A stretch of DNA of 43,778 bases from an uncultured Bacteroidota bacterium (GCA_903844645.1 CAIMUP010000007.1:1-43778); one strand, 5' to 3'; positions 9,901 to 18,557 are shown, numbered from the stretch's first letter. Translations and numbers: made by a program. The notes: generated by a model not told the origin, from the sequence alone.

Positions 9901-12819
9901 CCCGGAACTATTGACAGAGATAAAAGACTGCGAAGTATTATTGCTCCAATTGTAGGTCAGGTAAGAGCCGACATTCAATACCACAGACCCTCCTTGGCAG
10001 AAGGTAGTATTACCATTAGGAGTAATAGTAGGAGTTAATATTACAGAAGTCGAGACAGCTATAGAATCCATGCCTGTACACCCATTCGCATCGGTAACAG
10101 TAAGCATATAAACTCCAGTGGCATTGACGACTATGTCATGGGTGGTAGCCCCAGTGCTCCAATTGTATAAGGTATAAGTACCCATTGAAGAAAGGGTTAA
10201 GTTGCCACCGGAACAGAAGGTAGTAGGTCCGTTAGCCCCAATAGTGGGCGAGGGGTTTTGATACGCCATTACGAAGACAGGAACAGACATTCCGCTGCAT
10301 CCAGAGAAATCCGTGGCAACTACTTGATAGTATCCAGTGGATGATACGGTAATGGAAGCTGTAGTGGCACCCGTTGACCAGGAATAATAAACTCCTCCAA
10401 AGGCAGTCAAAGTAACACTTCCTCCCTGACAGAATTCCGTTGGTCCACCGGCAGTAACCTGAACATTAGGACCTTGACCTATCGAGATAACTTGTGTGTC
10501 CGTGCCTGTACAACCATTAGACCCGGAGGCGGTAACAGTATAAGTTCCTCCAGTATAGACTTGTGTAAACTGCGTGGTTGCTCCATTACTCCAAAGATAA
10601 GTAACTGCGGCATTAACATACAAGGTAACCGAGTCTCCTTGACAAATTACCGTATCGGTGGCAAAGATGGTCGGGTTTACACTCCCACCTACGGTAACCT
10701 GCAAGAGTTGTGCAGGGCTACTGCCACAACTATCATTAGCGGTAACGGTAATCACTCCTCCTATGGTGCCGGTTGTAACGACAATAGCAGTGGAGTTGGA
10801 GACTCCTGTCCAACCGTTTGGCAAGGACCAGGTGTAGCTCGTAGCTCCCGCAACAGGGGCTATAGAATAGGTTTGCTGGCTATTGGCACATACAGTTCCT
10901 GGTCCTGAAATGATACCGGGCTGGGCAGGTACTCCAGTTCCTGTTACGGTTAAGATGATGGTGGCGGTGCATCCGTTAGCACCTGCTACGGTGCAGGTAT
11001 AATTCCCGGCATCTAATCCGGTAACCGTTGCATTAGAGTTAGTAATCGGACTCCATGTATAAGTAAACGGTCCCAAGCCGGAAACAATATGCACCAAGGC
11101 AGCACCATTCGGTCCGCAGACGGCAGGAAAGGTGTTCCCACTGATGGTTACGCTTCCCGTTAAGATACTGACATGTCTCACGCTGGCAAGACTGATCCCG
11201 CAACTGTCCACAGCTACTACCCTTACATATCCTCCTTGATTCCCTACGGTAACAGTGATGGATGTTCCAGCAGAAGTCCCTGACCAACCGCTTGGCAGCG
11301 TCCATTGATAATAATTAGCTCCTGAAACAGGGGAGATGGAGTACGTCTGTTGAGAATTAGGGCATACGGAAGTGTCGCCTTGCATGAAACCAGGTTGTGG
11401 GGGCACATGGTTTACGGTAATGGTGATGGAGACAGTGCCGGTACAGTTATTAGAATCGGTAACGGTTACAAAATAGGTCGTAGTTTGCTGCACCAGCAAG
11501 TAACCCGTGGACTGCCCTGTGGAACCATTGCTCCAGATATAATGACTGTAACTCCCCGTACTCAAACTAACCGTATCCAAATTGCAACCCGTGGTATTCC
11601 CAGTGGGGGTAATGACTACATTTGCGACATTGCATCCGCTGACAGGTCCATCATTCGCATTCATCACCATACCCGTCGCGGTATTAATTAATAAAACGAT
11701 GGCGTGCATGTTGGCAGGGTTCTGGGAAGTGGGAATAGTATCTACGAAGGTGAACTGATAACTGCCGTTTGCGGTAATAGTCTGTGGCAAACTGCTTGGC
11801 GACCCGATGTAAGCTCCTTTTATCTTCCGAGCCACCATATCGTAATGAATATTAGCGGCAAGAATCGGATTCGGGAGGGATTGGAAGTCATACCCACTGC
11901 CTCCTGGCGGTAAGTATTGGTTCTGACTCTGGAAACTATAATAGTTATGCAGATTATATGCGGCAGTCGTCCCATGCACACCGTCTTCAGTTAGCACGAG
12001 GGCGAGCCTGTAGGTGCCGTTATTAGGATTAATAGGAGCGGCAAAGTGTACATTCGCTATCACGGTGATAACATGCGTTTGGGCATTGTATGAGGGACTG
12101 ACTCCTATGTCAGCAACTCCAAAATCACCGATATGTGCATCGTACTCCTGAACAATTTGCGAAGGATCATCAATCACCTTCCTGTCAACTTCAATAGAAG
12201 GGAATCCGGAGAAGTTAGGGAAACTCTGTACACCGGCAGAATACACTTGGTTCCCCATAGGGTCCGAGGTATTAGAGGCATCATGCACATTAATCAGCTC
12301 GGTGGTACTTGGGTGAATCATCCGCATCGAATCCATATAGACGATGCCGCGTGGCTCAAAACCTAAAGCGATACTGCCCACCTCTTCAAAAGTAACCTTA
12401 TGATTCGGGATGAATAAGGCACTGGTCAATACGGTTCGCAGGGTGTCGTTACCGTGGGCTTGGTCGCCTTGCAACTCCACCCAAACCTTTACATTGTTCA
12501 GCATTGCCGAGGCAGGCAATACATAAGGAGCACTCATCGTGAAGGGGGCGGAATCTCCCACCGCGATGTTACCATTAAATGTGTAGGACGTGGTGGTGAT
12601 GCCGTCCGAACACTTGATAACGCAGGTCGTGATGTTATTCACGCCGTTGTTTTGAAGCTCACCGGAAATCGTTATGCCGGTGTTGGTCAGCCCGAAAGAC
12701 TGCGGCGTTCCTGTGGCTGGGTACAGGGAAATCATTGCCGCATCTACTGTTTGTGCGATGCCTTTGCTCAAGCCCATTATGGCGAACAGCATCAAGAGGG
12801 TTACTACTTTTCTCATCAT
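6922..12819 (-). CDS. Giant T9SS-secreted protein: degenerate Omp28-like domain plus PKD-like modules
   Basis: 1965 residues. Signal peptide 1-23 (LLMLFAIMGLSKGIAQ). Residues about 140-400 resemble the Omp28-related family: the segment near 143-163 matches the usual active-site region but reads GSIALGFEPRGIVYMD, lacking the CxxC-type cysteines expected there. From about 405 the chain is a run of roughly 70-residue PKD/Ig-like modules, about fifteen of them carrying a core like GPTTFCQGGSVTLDAG, then a YxWS...ATT segment and a TVTxxxGCTGTAS strand. One Cys near the start and one near the end of each module could pair. Residues about 1885-1965 are a T9SS type A sorting domain (NVYPNPATDQATI ... 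GVYMVHLAKGD ... KIVVQ). It should be secreted across the outer membrane and anchored or released. Promoter at 12880-12910. Confidence 0.9.
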   Translation of the reverse strand: MMRKVVTLLMLFAIMGLSKGIAQTVDAAMISLYPATGTPQSFGLTNTGITISGELQNNGVNNITTCVIKCSDGITTTSYTFNGNIAVGDSAPFTMSAPYVLPASAMLNNVKVWVELQGDQAHGNDTLRTVLTSALFIPNHKVTFEEVGSIALGFEPRGIVYMDSMRMIHPSTTELINVHDASNTSDPMGNQVYSAGVQSFPNFSGFPSIEVDRKVIDDPSQIVQEYDAHIGDFGVADIGVSPSYNAQTHVITVIANVHFAAPINPNNGTYRLALVLTEDGVHGTTAAYNLHNYYSFQSQNQYLPPGGSGYDFQSLPNPILAANIHYDMVARKIKGAYIGSPSSLPQTITANGSYQFTFVDTIPTSQNPANMHAIVLLINTATGMVMNANDGPVSGCNVANVVITPTGNTTGCNLDTVSLSTGSYSHYIWSNGSTGQSTGYLLVQQTTTYFVTVTDSNNCTGTVSITITVNHVPPQPGFMQGDTSVCPNSQQTYSISPVSGANYYQWTLPSGWSGTSAGTSITVTVGNQGGYVRVVAVDSCGISLASVRHVSILTGSVTISGNTFPAVCGPNGAALVHIVSGLGPFTYTWSPITNSNATVTGLDAGNYTCTVAGANGCTATIILTVTGTGVPAQPGIISGPGTVCANSQQTYSIAPVAGATSYTWSLPNGWTGVSNSTAIVVTTGTIGGVITVTANDSCGSSPAQLLQVTVGGSVNPTIFATDTVICQGDSVTLYVNAAVTYLWSNGATTQFTQVYTGGTYTVTASGSNGCTGTDTQVISIGQGPNVQVTAGGPTEFCQGGSVTLTAFGGVYYSWSTGATTASITVSSTGYYQVVATDFSGCSGMSVPVFVMAYQNPSPTIGANGPTTFCSGGNLTLSSMGTYTLYNWSTGATTHDIVVNATGVYMLTVTDANGCTGMDSIAVSTSVILTPTITPNGNTTFCQGGSVVLNVGSYLTYNWSNNTSQSFISVNSSGIYSVTVSDNTGCTGTASITITVNPNPIDTITTNGPTTFCQGGSVVLNAGGGYTSYHWSTQNGATTQTVTITQTGNYRVTVTNSFGCTGTASQLVNVNQNPSPIITPSDTTTFCAGGSVILNTGIFSSYSWSTGSTNQSITVTTTGTYIVTVTNSSGCTGLAYMQVTVNANPNPSIIANGATIFCQGGSVMLDAGLFASYHWSTNATTQTITVTASGNYMVTVTNGSGCTATASQSVTANQNPTPNIVANGLTTFCSGSSVTLDAGTWVSYHWNNNATSETITVSATGAYVVTITDINGCIGIASQTVTVYSNPTPTITGAASICDGNSTTLNAGTFTSYNWSNQATTGTITASSSGTYSVTVTDNLGCTGIASTVVTVHTNPTPTVTANGPTTFCDGGSVLLNAGSFASYSWSNGATSSSISATTSGTFMVTVTDGNGCTGIASIGVTVNPSPSPIITANGPTTFCDGGSVTLDAGNWGAYMWNTGSTTESITVFGSQPYCVSVTDANGCIGSTCQFVQVFTHPIPVIIPNGPTTFCTGGSVTLNAGTYPSYLWNTGATTSSITTSTTGIYTVTVINGNNCTASASISVTSHASPNAVITANGPTNFCQGGMVTLDAGLYTAYHWMNSQTTESILVLSSGTYMVTVTGNNGCTGTASQVVTVTPFIVPTIFANGPTQFCGNNTVTLDAGVYNTYHWSTGATTETITTSTSGSYLVTVSNGGNCSGTAQRTITSYNAPVPNILVTHLNNLCGGGYAMLTVGATFPSYNWSDGAITQADSVNANGIYTVTVTSTNGCTGTASTTITGSCAIPNIAATPTTNIGATYAMGNWIQPSCYVGYTVRISVHNANVWVSHTILPNNHYTFSQLMHNTMYDWEVQTNCNASQTSVSGFSAPQTFTTLARLEGDGASEISAFNVYPNPATDQATIVFSSDKEEAYTIRLTDITGREVWSATNNSVIGDNQFQMNLSGISKGVYMVHLAKGDAVMKTKIVVQ

Positions 12820-12879
12820 TTAATTTGTTTTAGAATTATTATTATTAATCTGTTTAAGGGGATTTATTTTATCCGGATG

Positions 12880-12910
12880 CAAAATTACAACACGGCTGCC
12901 CGCAATGCAA
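12880..12910 (-). promoter_or_regulatory. Promoter of the 1965-residue T9SS gene
   Basis: On the - strand TAATTTTG (12887-12880) matches TAnnTTTG. A TTG (12910-12908) lies 20 bases further upstream, the spacing expected for Bacteroidota -33/-7 promoters. The leader is about 55 bases. Confidence 0.65.
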
Positions 12911-13066
12911 CCATCATTTTTCGGGATACTTACTTGTTCAGCGGTTTTCTCAGTTTTCATTCGGTATTTAATAGTGGGGTAAAGGGGTGTGGTAAAATCG
13001 TGATGTAAAATTACAAACTATTTTCCGATTATGCAAATAGTTGCAAAGAATTCTTTATAACATTAC

Positions 13067-13176
13067 AATTCCTTATCACCATTTTTTGGGAGCATAAGAT
13101 AGCTATTTAATAAAATAACAACATCCATCCGGAGGCTGTTATTCTGTTAAAATAAGATGCCGAATTCCTTATCACC
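13067..13176 (+). repeat. 14-bp direct repeat in the spacer before array 3
   Basis: aattccttatcacc occurs at 13067-13080 and again at 13163-13176, 96 bp apart. Nothing else was recognised between 12911 and 13200. The repeat may be a duplication scar. Confidence 0.5.
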
Positions 13177-13240
13177 CCTGCTTTTGCTTTCTTTGCGGGG
13201 ATGAAAAACAGAATGAATCTTGCAAATACTCTCCGTAAGG

Positions 13241-13446
13241 ATGCCATGATCTGTAAAGATGATGCCATTGGAACAGGATGCAATGCCGTGTTCTTCAAAG
13301 AAACTGTCGTAGAGCTTGTGGACAATGACGTGTTCTTCAAAGAAATCGTCATACGCCCAATTCCCTATGACAAGTTCTGCAAAGAAATCGTCATAGAGCG
13401 ACTTACCTATGACATATTCTCTGGAGAACATGTCATAGGTAAGTCG
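13241..13446. repeat. 42-bp tandem array 3 with hairpin units and a long terminal palindrome
   Basis: Units begin with atg at 13241, 13283, 13325, 13367 and 13409, exactly 42 bp apart. Unit 13325 contains a dyad: atgacg (13325-13330) pairs with cgtcat (13347-13352), with inner ttct/agaa. The last unit becomes a near-perfect palindrome: cgacttacctatgaca (13399-13414) pairs with tgtcataggtaagtcg (13431-13446), and six more base pairs inside, with one mismatch, leave almost no loop. Both strands are open in one or more frames across it; one + frame (13201-13542) overlaps the next gene by ATGA. I regard the array as a DNA or RNA structural element. Confidence 0.88.
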
Positions 13447-13538
13447 GTATTTTGCTATCTTTTACCCGTTTTTAATACCCCCTTTTATCCCATTATATAT
13501 TTAATAAAAGAAATTAATAGCCACCTAAAAACGAACGA

Positions 13539-14510
13539 ATGAGCATAAACAGAATTCAAGTTACGAGCGACTCGATAGTGCAAGCCGCCATGAATACAGG
13601 CAGTTTTATGATGGGAGAAACTCCTGTTCCTGACTGTCCTTACGATACCGATACGCGAGATTCATTAGACGTTTTGTATCCCGAATTTTTGGAGGGACAG
13701 AAGCAACGCCGTCTCACCAAATCGAACTTTACCAGTGCGAATAAAAGCCTCGAAACGGCAGAAGATGCTTTGCGGCATTACTGCATTAGTTACCTCGAGT
13801 TGGTGAACCTCAAAATCAGGGGCGGATACTACCCTAAATCTATCCGGTTGTTGTTCAAGATGAAGCTCCACAAGGAGGCTCTGCCGTATATGGATACATC
13901 GGTTGCGCTGCAATTGGTTGCCGCGATGATTATCTTTCAAGATCCCCAATTCGCCTTGCGAGGGCTGCGATTAATGACCGATTATAACGCAACGGAATTG
14001 GCTGATCTCCTCGCCGATTGCGAAACGAAGAACGGGGTAAAACTGAATCGCCACCAATTAATGCGAACAGCGAGAGACGAATTTAAAGTCATCAGAAAAA
14101 AGTGCGTTACCCTCGTCATCGCCATGTGGGACCAGACCGAATTTTTCTTTCGGAAGAAGAAGAAACCCGCTCTCCGCAAGGCTTGCCGCCAATGGGGCAT
14201 CGTCTATGAACAAAGTAAGGTAATGACCAATATATCAGTCCTGGGCAGGTATAAAGATGGCGGAAAAATTGTCGCAGCAGCCAAGTACCGCATCGGATAT
14301 TTGCTCACGGAACGCAATAAAGTTTCGAGAGAAGGGACTAAGAAAACCGCCAACCAGCATGGTGTTGCAGACCTATGGACATCGCAGACAGGGGCTTTGT
14401 ATTTGATTGGAGAGGTGGCAGGCTGTCTTCGCAGTGTAAGCCCATTGACCATCGTCGCAGGAGAGAATCAGGTAATAACCGTTCGATTTGAGCGGCTCGC
14501 TAAAGAGTAA
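13539..14510 (+). CDS. Hypothetical cytoplasmic protein
   Basis: 323 residues, family not recognised. There is no signal peptide or membrane segment. The N-terminal 60 residues are polar with two Cys-Pro-type spots. Residues about 70-180 are helical (LEDALRHY-like, then KSIRLLFKMKLHKEALPYM). A very basic patch RKKKKPALRKACRQW lies near residue 210. The last 100 residues look like a small beta domain ending TVRFERLAKE. The basic patch allows nucleic-acid binding, but this is only an inference. It sits right after array 3, divergent from the T9SS gene and convergent with the SET gene 34 bp away. Confidence 0.65.
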   Translation: MSINRIQVTSDSIVQAAMNTGSFMMGETPVPDCPYDTDTRDSLDVLYPEFLEGQKQRRLTKSNFTSANKSLETAEDALRHYCISYLELVNLKIRGGYYPKSIRLLFKMKLHKEALPYMDTSVALQLVAAMIIFQDPQFALRGLRLMTDYNATELADLLADCETKNGVKLNRHQLMRTARDEFKVIRKKCVTLVIAMWDQTEFFFRKKKKPALRKACRQWGIVYEQSKVMTNISVLGRYKDGGKIVAAAKYRIGYLLTERNKVSREGTKKTANQHGVADLWTSQTGALYLIGEVAGCLRSVSPLTIVAGENQVITVRFERLAKE

Positions 14511-14544
14511 TTTCGGGGATTAAGTTTAAGACTTCGACTCCACT

Positions 14545-14961
14545 TTATTCTGCCACCAGCTTCTTGAAAGCGGCTTCCAAAGTTTTCCAATAACCCTTGC
14601 CATAACTGACCAAGATTTCGGTTCCAGCCTTGATATTCCGCGTCGCCACGATGTACGGTTTGCCCTTCCTCACCTCATATTTGCAGTTGTTGCGCAAGCC
14701 CTCTACCCGCGTGAAACCGGTTGCATCATTCGCGTACCTCCCCTCCGAATCCAGGACATGTTGCGCGTCAACGCAGTTCCTCGAATTGATGTAGAAGTAA
14801 TATCCCCCGTGGTTTTCTTGGGTGTTATTGCGGCGAGTGCATTCTTTCCAGGTAATCTTGTCGCCAATGTATTCGCAAACGACATCGCCTTTTTTAATAT
14901 CGTCCTTCGTCCACAGCCCTTGTCCCGATTTCGGTATCTGCGATTTCTTAATCTCTAACAT
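14545..14961 (-). CDS. SET-domain protein (putative protein-lysine methyltransferase)
   Basis: 138 residues, almost wholly a minimal SET domain. Residues 10-33 carry the SAM-binding start (KSGQGLWTKDDIKKGDVVCEY). Residues 75-92 (RYANDATGF...RNN) replace the usual RFINHSCDPN signature, keeping the Asn residues but with a shifted spacing. Residues 102-125 hold VATRNIKAGTEILVSYGKGYW, with the catalytic-type Tyr 120. There is no pre- or post-SET zinc cluster. SET proteins methylate lysines of histones, ribosomal proteins or other proteins; the bacterial substrate here is unknown. It begins 24 bp after the RsmB-like gene, so it is probably the third gene of a parC-rsmB-set operon. A ribosomal or translation-factor target would suit that context, but this is inference. 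Confidence 0.85.
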   Translation of the reverse strand: MLEIKKSQIPKSGQGLWTKDDIKKGDVVCEYIGDKITWKECTRRNNTQENHGGYYFYINSRNCVDAQHVLDSEGRYANDATGFTRVEGLRNNCKYEVRKGKPYIVATRNIKAGTEILVSYGKGYWKTLEAAFKKLVAE

Positions 14962-14985
14962 ATCATCAATATTTTTTAAATTTAT

Positions 14986-16206
14986 TTAATTCTTAATCAG
15001 CCTCGCGACAAAAAACGTGGAAGCACCGTACTTGAAACCATCTATTATTTGGGATTCCTCGAGGGTCATATTGAAGTGGTCGCAAAGAAACTTCACGACG
15101 TCCTCGTTCTCCTGCTTATACACGGAGCAGGTGATATAAATCAGAGGCTTCCCGACCTTGAGATACGGCAACACATGCTGTGCTATCGCAGTTTGGATAC
15201 TATGATGGGTGGCAATGGTATCCAGCTCAAAGGACGTTAACAACTCCGGCGTAGCAGCCCACGTTCCGCTGCCGGAACAGGGAACATCCAGAATGATACC
15301 ATCAAAGAATTCAAAGGGAATGTCAATCGGATGCCGCTTGCTTAAATCGGCTGTAATGGCTTTGTATTTCGTGATGCCAACCTTCTCGAATCGCGTTACG
15401 AGGTTCTCGATGATCTTCTTCCGAATGTCAGTAACGAATAAGGAAATGGAAGGCTCTTTGTCTAATAACATCAAACTCTTTCCGCCGGAGCCGGCACAGG
15501 CATCCCACCATACTTCGTTCGGTAAGGGTTGCATGAAGTTGCCGGTACGTTGGGAGCCACCATCCTGAATTTCGAAATACCCCTGAAGGTAAGTCTTGCA
15601 TTCGTGCAACGGGTAGTGCTTGTGGAATGAGAAACAATCATCCGAGAACGAGGCAATGTCGTAAAGATAGGCGAGTTCTTTCAATTCTTGAATAACCTCG
15701 TCTTGCCTTCCCTCCCGAATACGAATCCACACTCGCGGCTGGTTCAAGTGGGATAGGATAAAAGCATTTACCTCCTCGATCTTGGAAAGGTATCGAGTGA
15801 ATGGGAAGAGTTTCTCTGGCTTGAAGTCAGGGTACTGCATACCAACTAATTTTACCTTCTCATCCATGGGTAAGGTCAGTTGTATAGTATGAAAAGGCGA
15901 ATACTCCTCAATCATAAACTCGAAGAAAGAGAGCCTTTCCGAATTACATAAGAAAGTGGAGATGCCAAGCTTGGTAACAATATCGTAGTCCATAAAGTTC
16001 TTCCCCAACCGGAAGTACTGATAGATTATCGAAGAGAGATTCCTTCTGTCGGCAGCTCCCATATTCTTATGCTTGTTGTAAAAACCACGAAGGAATTCGT
16101 TCAAGGGTTTATTGGGATTGTACGTTTCGATAATCGTTAAGGCTTGGCGCAAACGGTTTCTGTTGCGCTCCAATACGACTTTGTCAACTTGTTTTTCAGG
16201 GTTCAT
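14986..16206 (-). CDS. RsmB/NOP2-family RNA (cytosine-5) methyltransferase
   Basis: 406 residues. The C-terminal Rossmann domain has the SAM motif DACAGSGGKS near residue 233, the DVPCSGSG motif near 305 with the Cys that releases the product, and the YITCSVY motif near 359 with the catalytic nucleophile Cys. Both cysteines of the m5C methyltransferase family are present. The N-terminal 130 residues are helical and could be the NusB-like RNA-binding part. The likely substrate is rRNA, but the exact site cannot be read from sequence. It starts 21 bp after the parC stop and is followed by the SET gene, all on the - strand. Confidence 0.88.
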   Translation of the reverse strand: MNPEKQVDKVVLERNRNRLRQALTIIETYNPNKPLNEFLRGFYNKHKNMGAADRRNLSSIIYQYFRLGKNFMDYDIVTKLGISTFLCNSERLSFFEFMIEEYSPFHTIQLTLPMDEKVKLVGMQYPDFKPEKLFPFTRYLSKIEEVNAFILSHLNQPRVWIRIREGRQDEVIQELKELAYLYDIASFSDDCFSFHKHYPLHECKTYLQGYFEIQDGGSQRTGNFMQPLPNEVWWDACAGSGGKSLMLLDKEPSISLFVTDIRKKIIENLVTRFEKVGITKYKAITADLSKRHPIDIPFEFFDGIILDVPCSGSGTWAATPELLTSFELDTIATHHSIQTAIAQHVLPYLKVGKPLIYITCSVYKQENEDVVKFLCDHFNMTLEESQIIDGFKYGASTFFVARLIKN

Positions 16207-16227
16207 AATGGATCAGGAAGCTAGTAT

Positions 16228-18411
16228 CTAAAACAATGACGGCTGGGAACTATCATCCTCCTCGGTATCCTTCTGCTTCTTCTTAGTCTTAGTGTCTAAT
16301 AGGTCAGCAAGGGTTTGCTTGGAAGGCTTTATCAAGGGAGTGTCATCAGGCGCAATAGGCATGGTATTAGAAACCGTTTCTTCGACCTCTACGCTACTGC
16401 CTACACCGGTTTGGTCTCGCTTCCTGACTATCTTTGCAACCGGATTCCGAGTCAATATATTACCAATAGAATTCCTGCCCCGAACCTCTATATCGTTCAT
16501 ATCGAAGTCGAAGATTAAGTTGCGAAGCCTTGGCTTCGGTTTATGATGAATGGTAATAATATCTGCATTAGCATCTTGCTTCACTGTGAAATATAGGACC
16601 TTAGAGACTTTCGTTCCTTTGGTGAGATTGTATTCCTTCTCCCTCGTAATGCTCTCCACGATAAATCTCTTGATGTAGATATTTCCTTTAGGTCCATCCT
16701 GATAAACCATGTTGTAGGTGGTGTTTTCATCACCTTTTCTGAAAATCGCAATGTGGATAACATCCTTCCCTATATAAGCCTTTTCGGCAACCTTAACGAC
16801 ACGCATAGTGCCGTCTTTGCAAAAGGCAATGATGTCATCAAGGTCGGAGCAGTCGCATATGTACTCATCCTTTTTCATACCGAATCCTGCAAAGCCTTCC
16901 TCCCGATTCACATACAGCTTTTGATTCGCCACCACAACTTCAATAGCATTGATAGTCTCGAAGGTCGTCATCTCCGTTTTGCGCTCTCTTCCTTTGCCAT
17001 ACTTCTTTAAGAGGTTCTTATACCAAGTAATCGCATAGTCTTTAAGATGATTGAGATTATGTTCAACATCCAATAACTTCTGTTCGATTCCCTTGATATA
17101 TTCATCAGCTTTCTTTACATCGAATTTGGAGATGCGTTTAATCTTAATCTCGGTCAATGCAACGATATCGTCTTCGGTATAATCACGATGCAATAATTTA
17201 CGATAAGGTCGCAAACCCTTATCAATAGCGGCAATAACAGCTTCCCAAGTTTCGCATTCTTCGATGTCGCGGTATATCCTCTTTTCAATAAATATCTTTT
17301 CTAAGGAGGAGAAATGCCAGTTCTCTTCCAGCTCATCTCGTTCAATCTCCAGTTCTCTTTTAAGCAACTGAACGGTATTGTCGGTACATATCTTGAGCAT
17401 TTCATTCACGGTAATGAACATCGGTTTATCATCCTTAATGATGCAGGCGTTAGGAGAGATGGACACCTCACAATCGGTGAAAGCATAGAGCGCATCTATA
17501 GATCGGTCAAGATCTTCAGACGAATCGGGATGCAGATGAATCACTATTTCTACAAGGTTGGAAGTATTATCTTCAACCTTCTTAACTTTAATTTTGCCTT
17601 TGTCATTAGCTGTAAGAATAGAATCAATAACAGATACCGTGGTCGTCCCAAAAGGAATATCTCGTACGACTAATGTTTTCTTATCGAGCTTCTCAATCTT
17701 CGCTCTTACCCGGACTTTGCCTCCGCGAAGCCCTTCATTATATTTCGAAAAATCGGCCATGCCACCGGTAATAAAATCGGGCATAATATTCGTTGTCTTA
17801 CCACGAATAATATCTATAGAACCTTCTATCAATTCAATAAAATTATGTGGCAATATCTTACACGCAAGCCCTACCGCAATTCCTTCAACACCTTGCGCAA
17901 GCAGCAAAGGAAACTTAGCCGGAAGCGTTACAGGTTCACGATTCCGACCATCGTAGGACAATTGCCAGATAGTCGTTTTGTCGTTAAATAAAACTTCCAA
18001 AGCAAACTTAGATAGTCGTGCTTCGATATATCGCGGCGCAGCGGCATTATCCCCTGTAAAAACATTCCCCCAATTACCTTGCGTATCAATCAACAAATCC
18101 TTCTGACCCATCTGCACCAACGCATCCCCAATAGAGGCATCCCCGTGCGGATGATACTTCATCGTATGCCCGATAACATTGGCAACTTTGTTATATCTGC
18201 CATCATCCAAATCATGCAACGAGTGCATCAAACGCCGCTGTACAGGCTTCAATCCATCATCAATATAAGGAACGGCACGTTCGAGAATTACATACGATGC
18301 ATACTCCAAAAACCAATTCTCATACATCCCATTTACGGGGATAAGATTCTGCGGTAATTCCACTTTATGATGAATCGGTTTAGGTTCGTCTTTATCTTTT
18401 TTCTTTGCCAT
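16228..18411 (-). CDS. parC: DNA topoisomerase IV subunit A (GyrA/ParC family)
   Basis: 727 residues. The N-terminal breakage-reunion domain is typical: LKPVQRRLMHSL near residue 57, HPHGDASIGDALV near 90, and AAAPRYIEARLS with the catalytic Tyr at about residue 129. The quinolone-determining loop has Ala where E. coli GyrA has Ser83, which I recall as usual for Bacteroidota ParC. After a coiled-coil tower the C-terminal part is shorter and less regular than the GyrA pinwheel, favouring ParC. The last 60 residues are low-complexity and Lys/Thr/Asp-rich. ParC decatenates chromosomes together with ParE, which is not in this window. It has its own -7 box and heads an operon with the methyltransferase and SET genes. 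Confidence 0.93.
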   Translation of the reverse strand: MAKKKDKDEPKPIHHKVELPQNLIPVNGMYENWFLEYASYVILERAVPYIDDGLKPVQRRLMHSLHDLDDGRYNKVANVIGHTMKYHPHGDASIGDALVQMGQKDLLIDTQGNWGNVFTGDNAAAPRYIEARLSKFALEVLFNDKTTIWQLSYDGRNREPVTLPAKFPLLLAQGVEGIAVGLACKILPHNFIELIEGSIDIIRGKTTNIMPDFITGGMADFSKYNEGLRGGKVRVRAKIEKLDKKTLVVRDIPFGTTTVSVIDSILTANDKGKIKVKKVEDNTSNLVEIVIHLHPDSSEDLDRSIDALYAFTDCEVSISPNACIIKDDKPMFITVNEMLKICTDNTVQLLKRELEIERDELEENWHFSSLEKIFIEKRIYRDIEECETWEAVIAAIDKGLRPYRKLLHRDYTEDDIVALTEIKIKRISKFDVKKADEYIKGIEQKLLDVEHNLNHLKDYAITWYKNLLKKYGKGRERKTEMTTFETINAIEVVVANQKLYVNREEGFAGFGMKKDEYICDCSDLDDIIAFCKDGTMRVVKVAEKAYIGKDVIHIAIFRKGDENTTYNMVYQDGPKGNIYIKRFIVESITREKEYNLTKGTKVSKVLYFTVKQDANADIITIHHKPKPRLRNLIFDFDMNDIEVRGRNSIGNILTRNPVAKIVRKRDQTGVGSSVEVEETVSNTMPIAPDDTPLIKPSKQTLADLLDTKTKKKQKDTEEDDSSQPSLF

Positions 18412-18431
18412 TGCTTCCTTATTTGGGGCGG

Positions 18432-18439
18432 CAAATATA
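18432..18439 (-). promoter_or_regulatory. -7 box of the parC operon
   Basis: On the - strand TATATTTG matches TAnnTTTG exactly, 20 bases before the parC ATG. No clear -33 box. Confidence 0.55.
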
Positions 18440-18494
18440 GGATTTCGATGGAGTATAAATAACTATGCACTATCTTCAAGGTAGTAATAATGAA

Positions 18495-18529
18495 AGAGGG
18501 CAGATGAATATAGTATTCACCTGCCCTCT
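18495..18529 (-). terminator. Terminator after the sialidase-like T9SS gene
   Basis: agagggcagatgaata (18495-18510) pairs with tattcacctgccctct (18514-18529) with one mismatch and a 3-nt loop. On the - strand it follows the stop of the gene ending at 18558 and is followed by a short T-rich tail. It separates that gene from parC. Confidence 0.8.
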
Positions 18530-18557
18530 TAATTGCACCTAAACTATTTCTTATCTC

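Noticed and set aside
7219-11913. Several 60-190-residue + strand ORFs opposite the 1965-residue gene
   Set aside because: They are Arg/Ser-rich shadows of the repetitive gene on the other strand.
13201-13542. 113-residue + strand ORF that overlaps the next gene by ATGA
   Set aside because: It is mainly array 3 sequence with no domain; the ATGA overlap is suggestive of coupling but can be chance. Not annotated as a gene.
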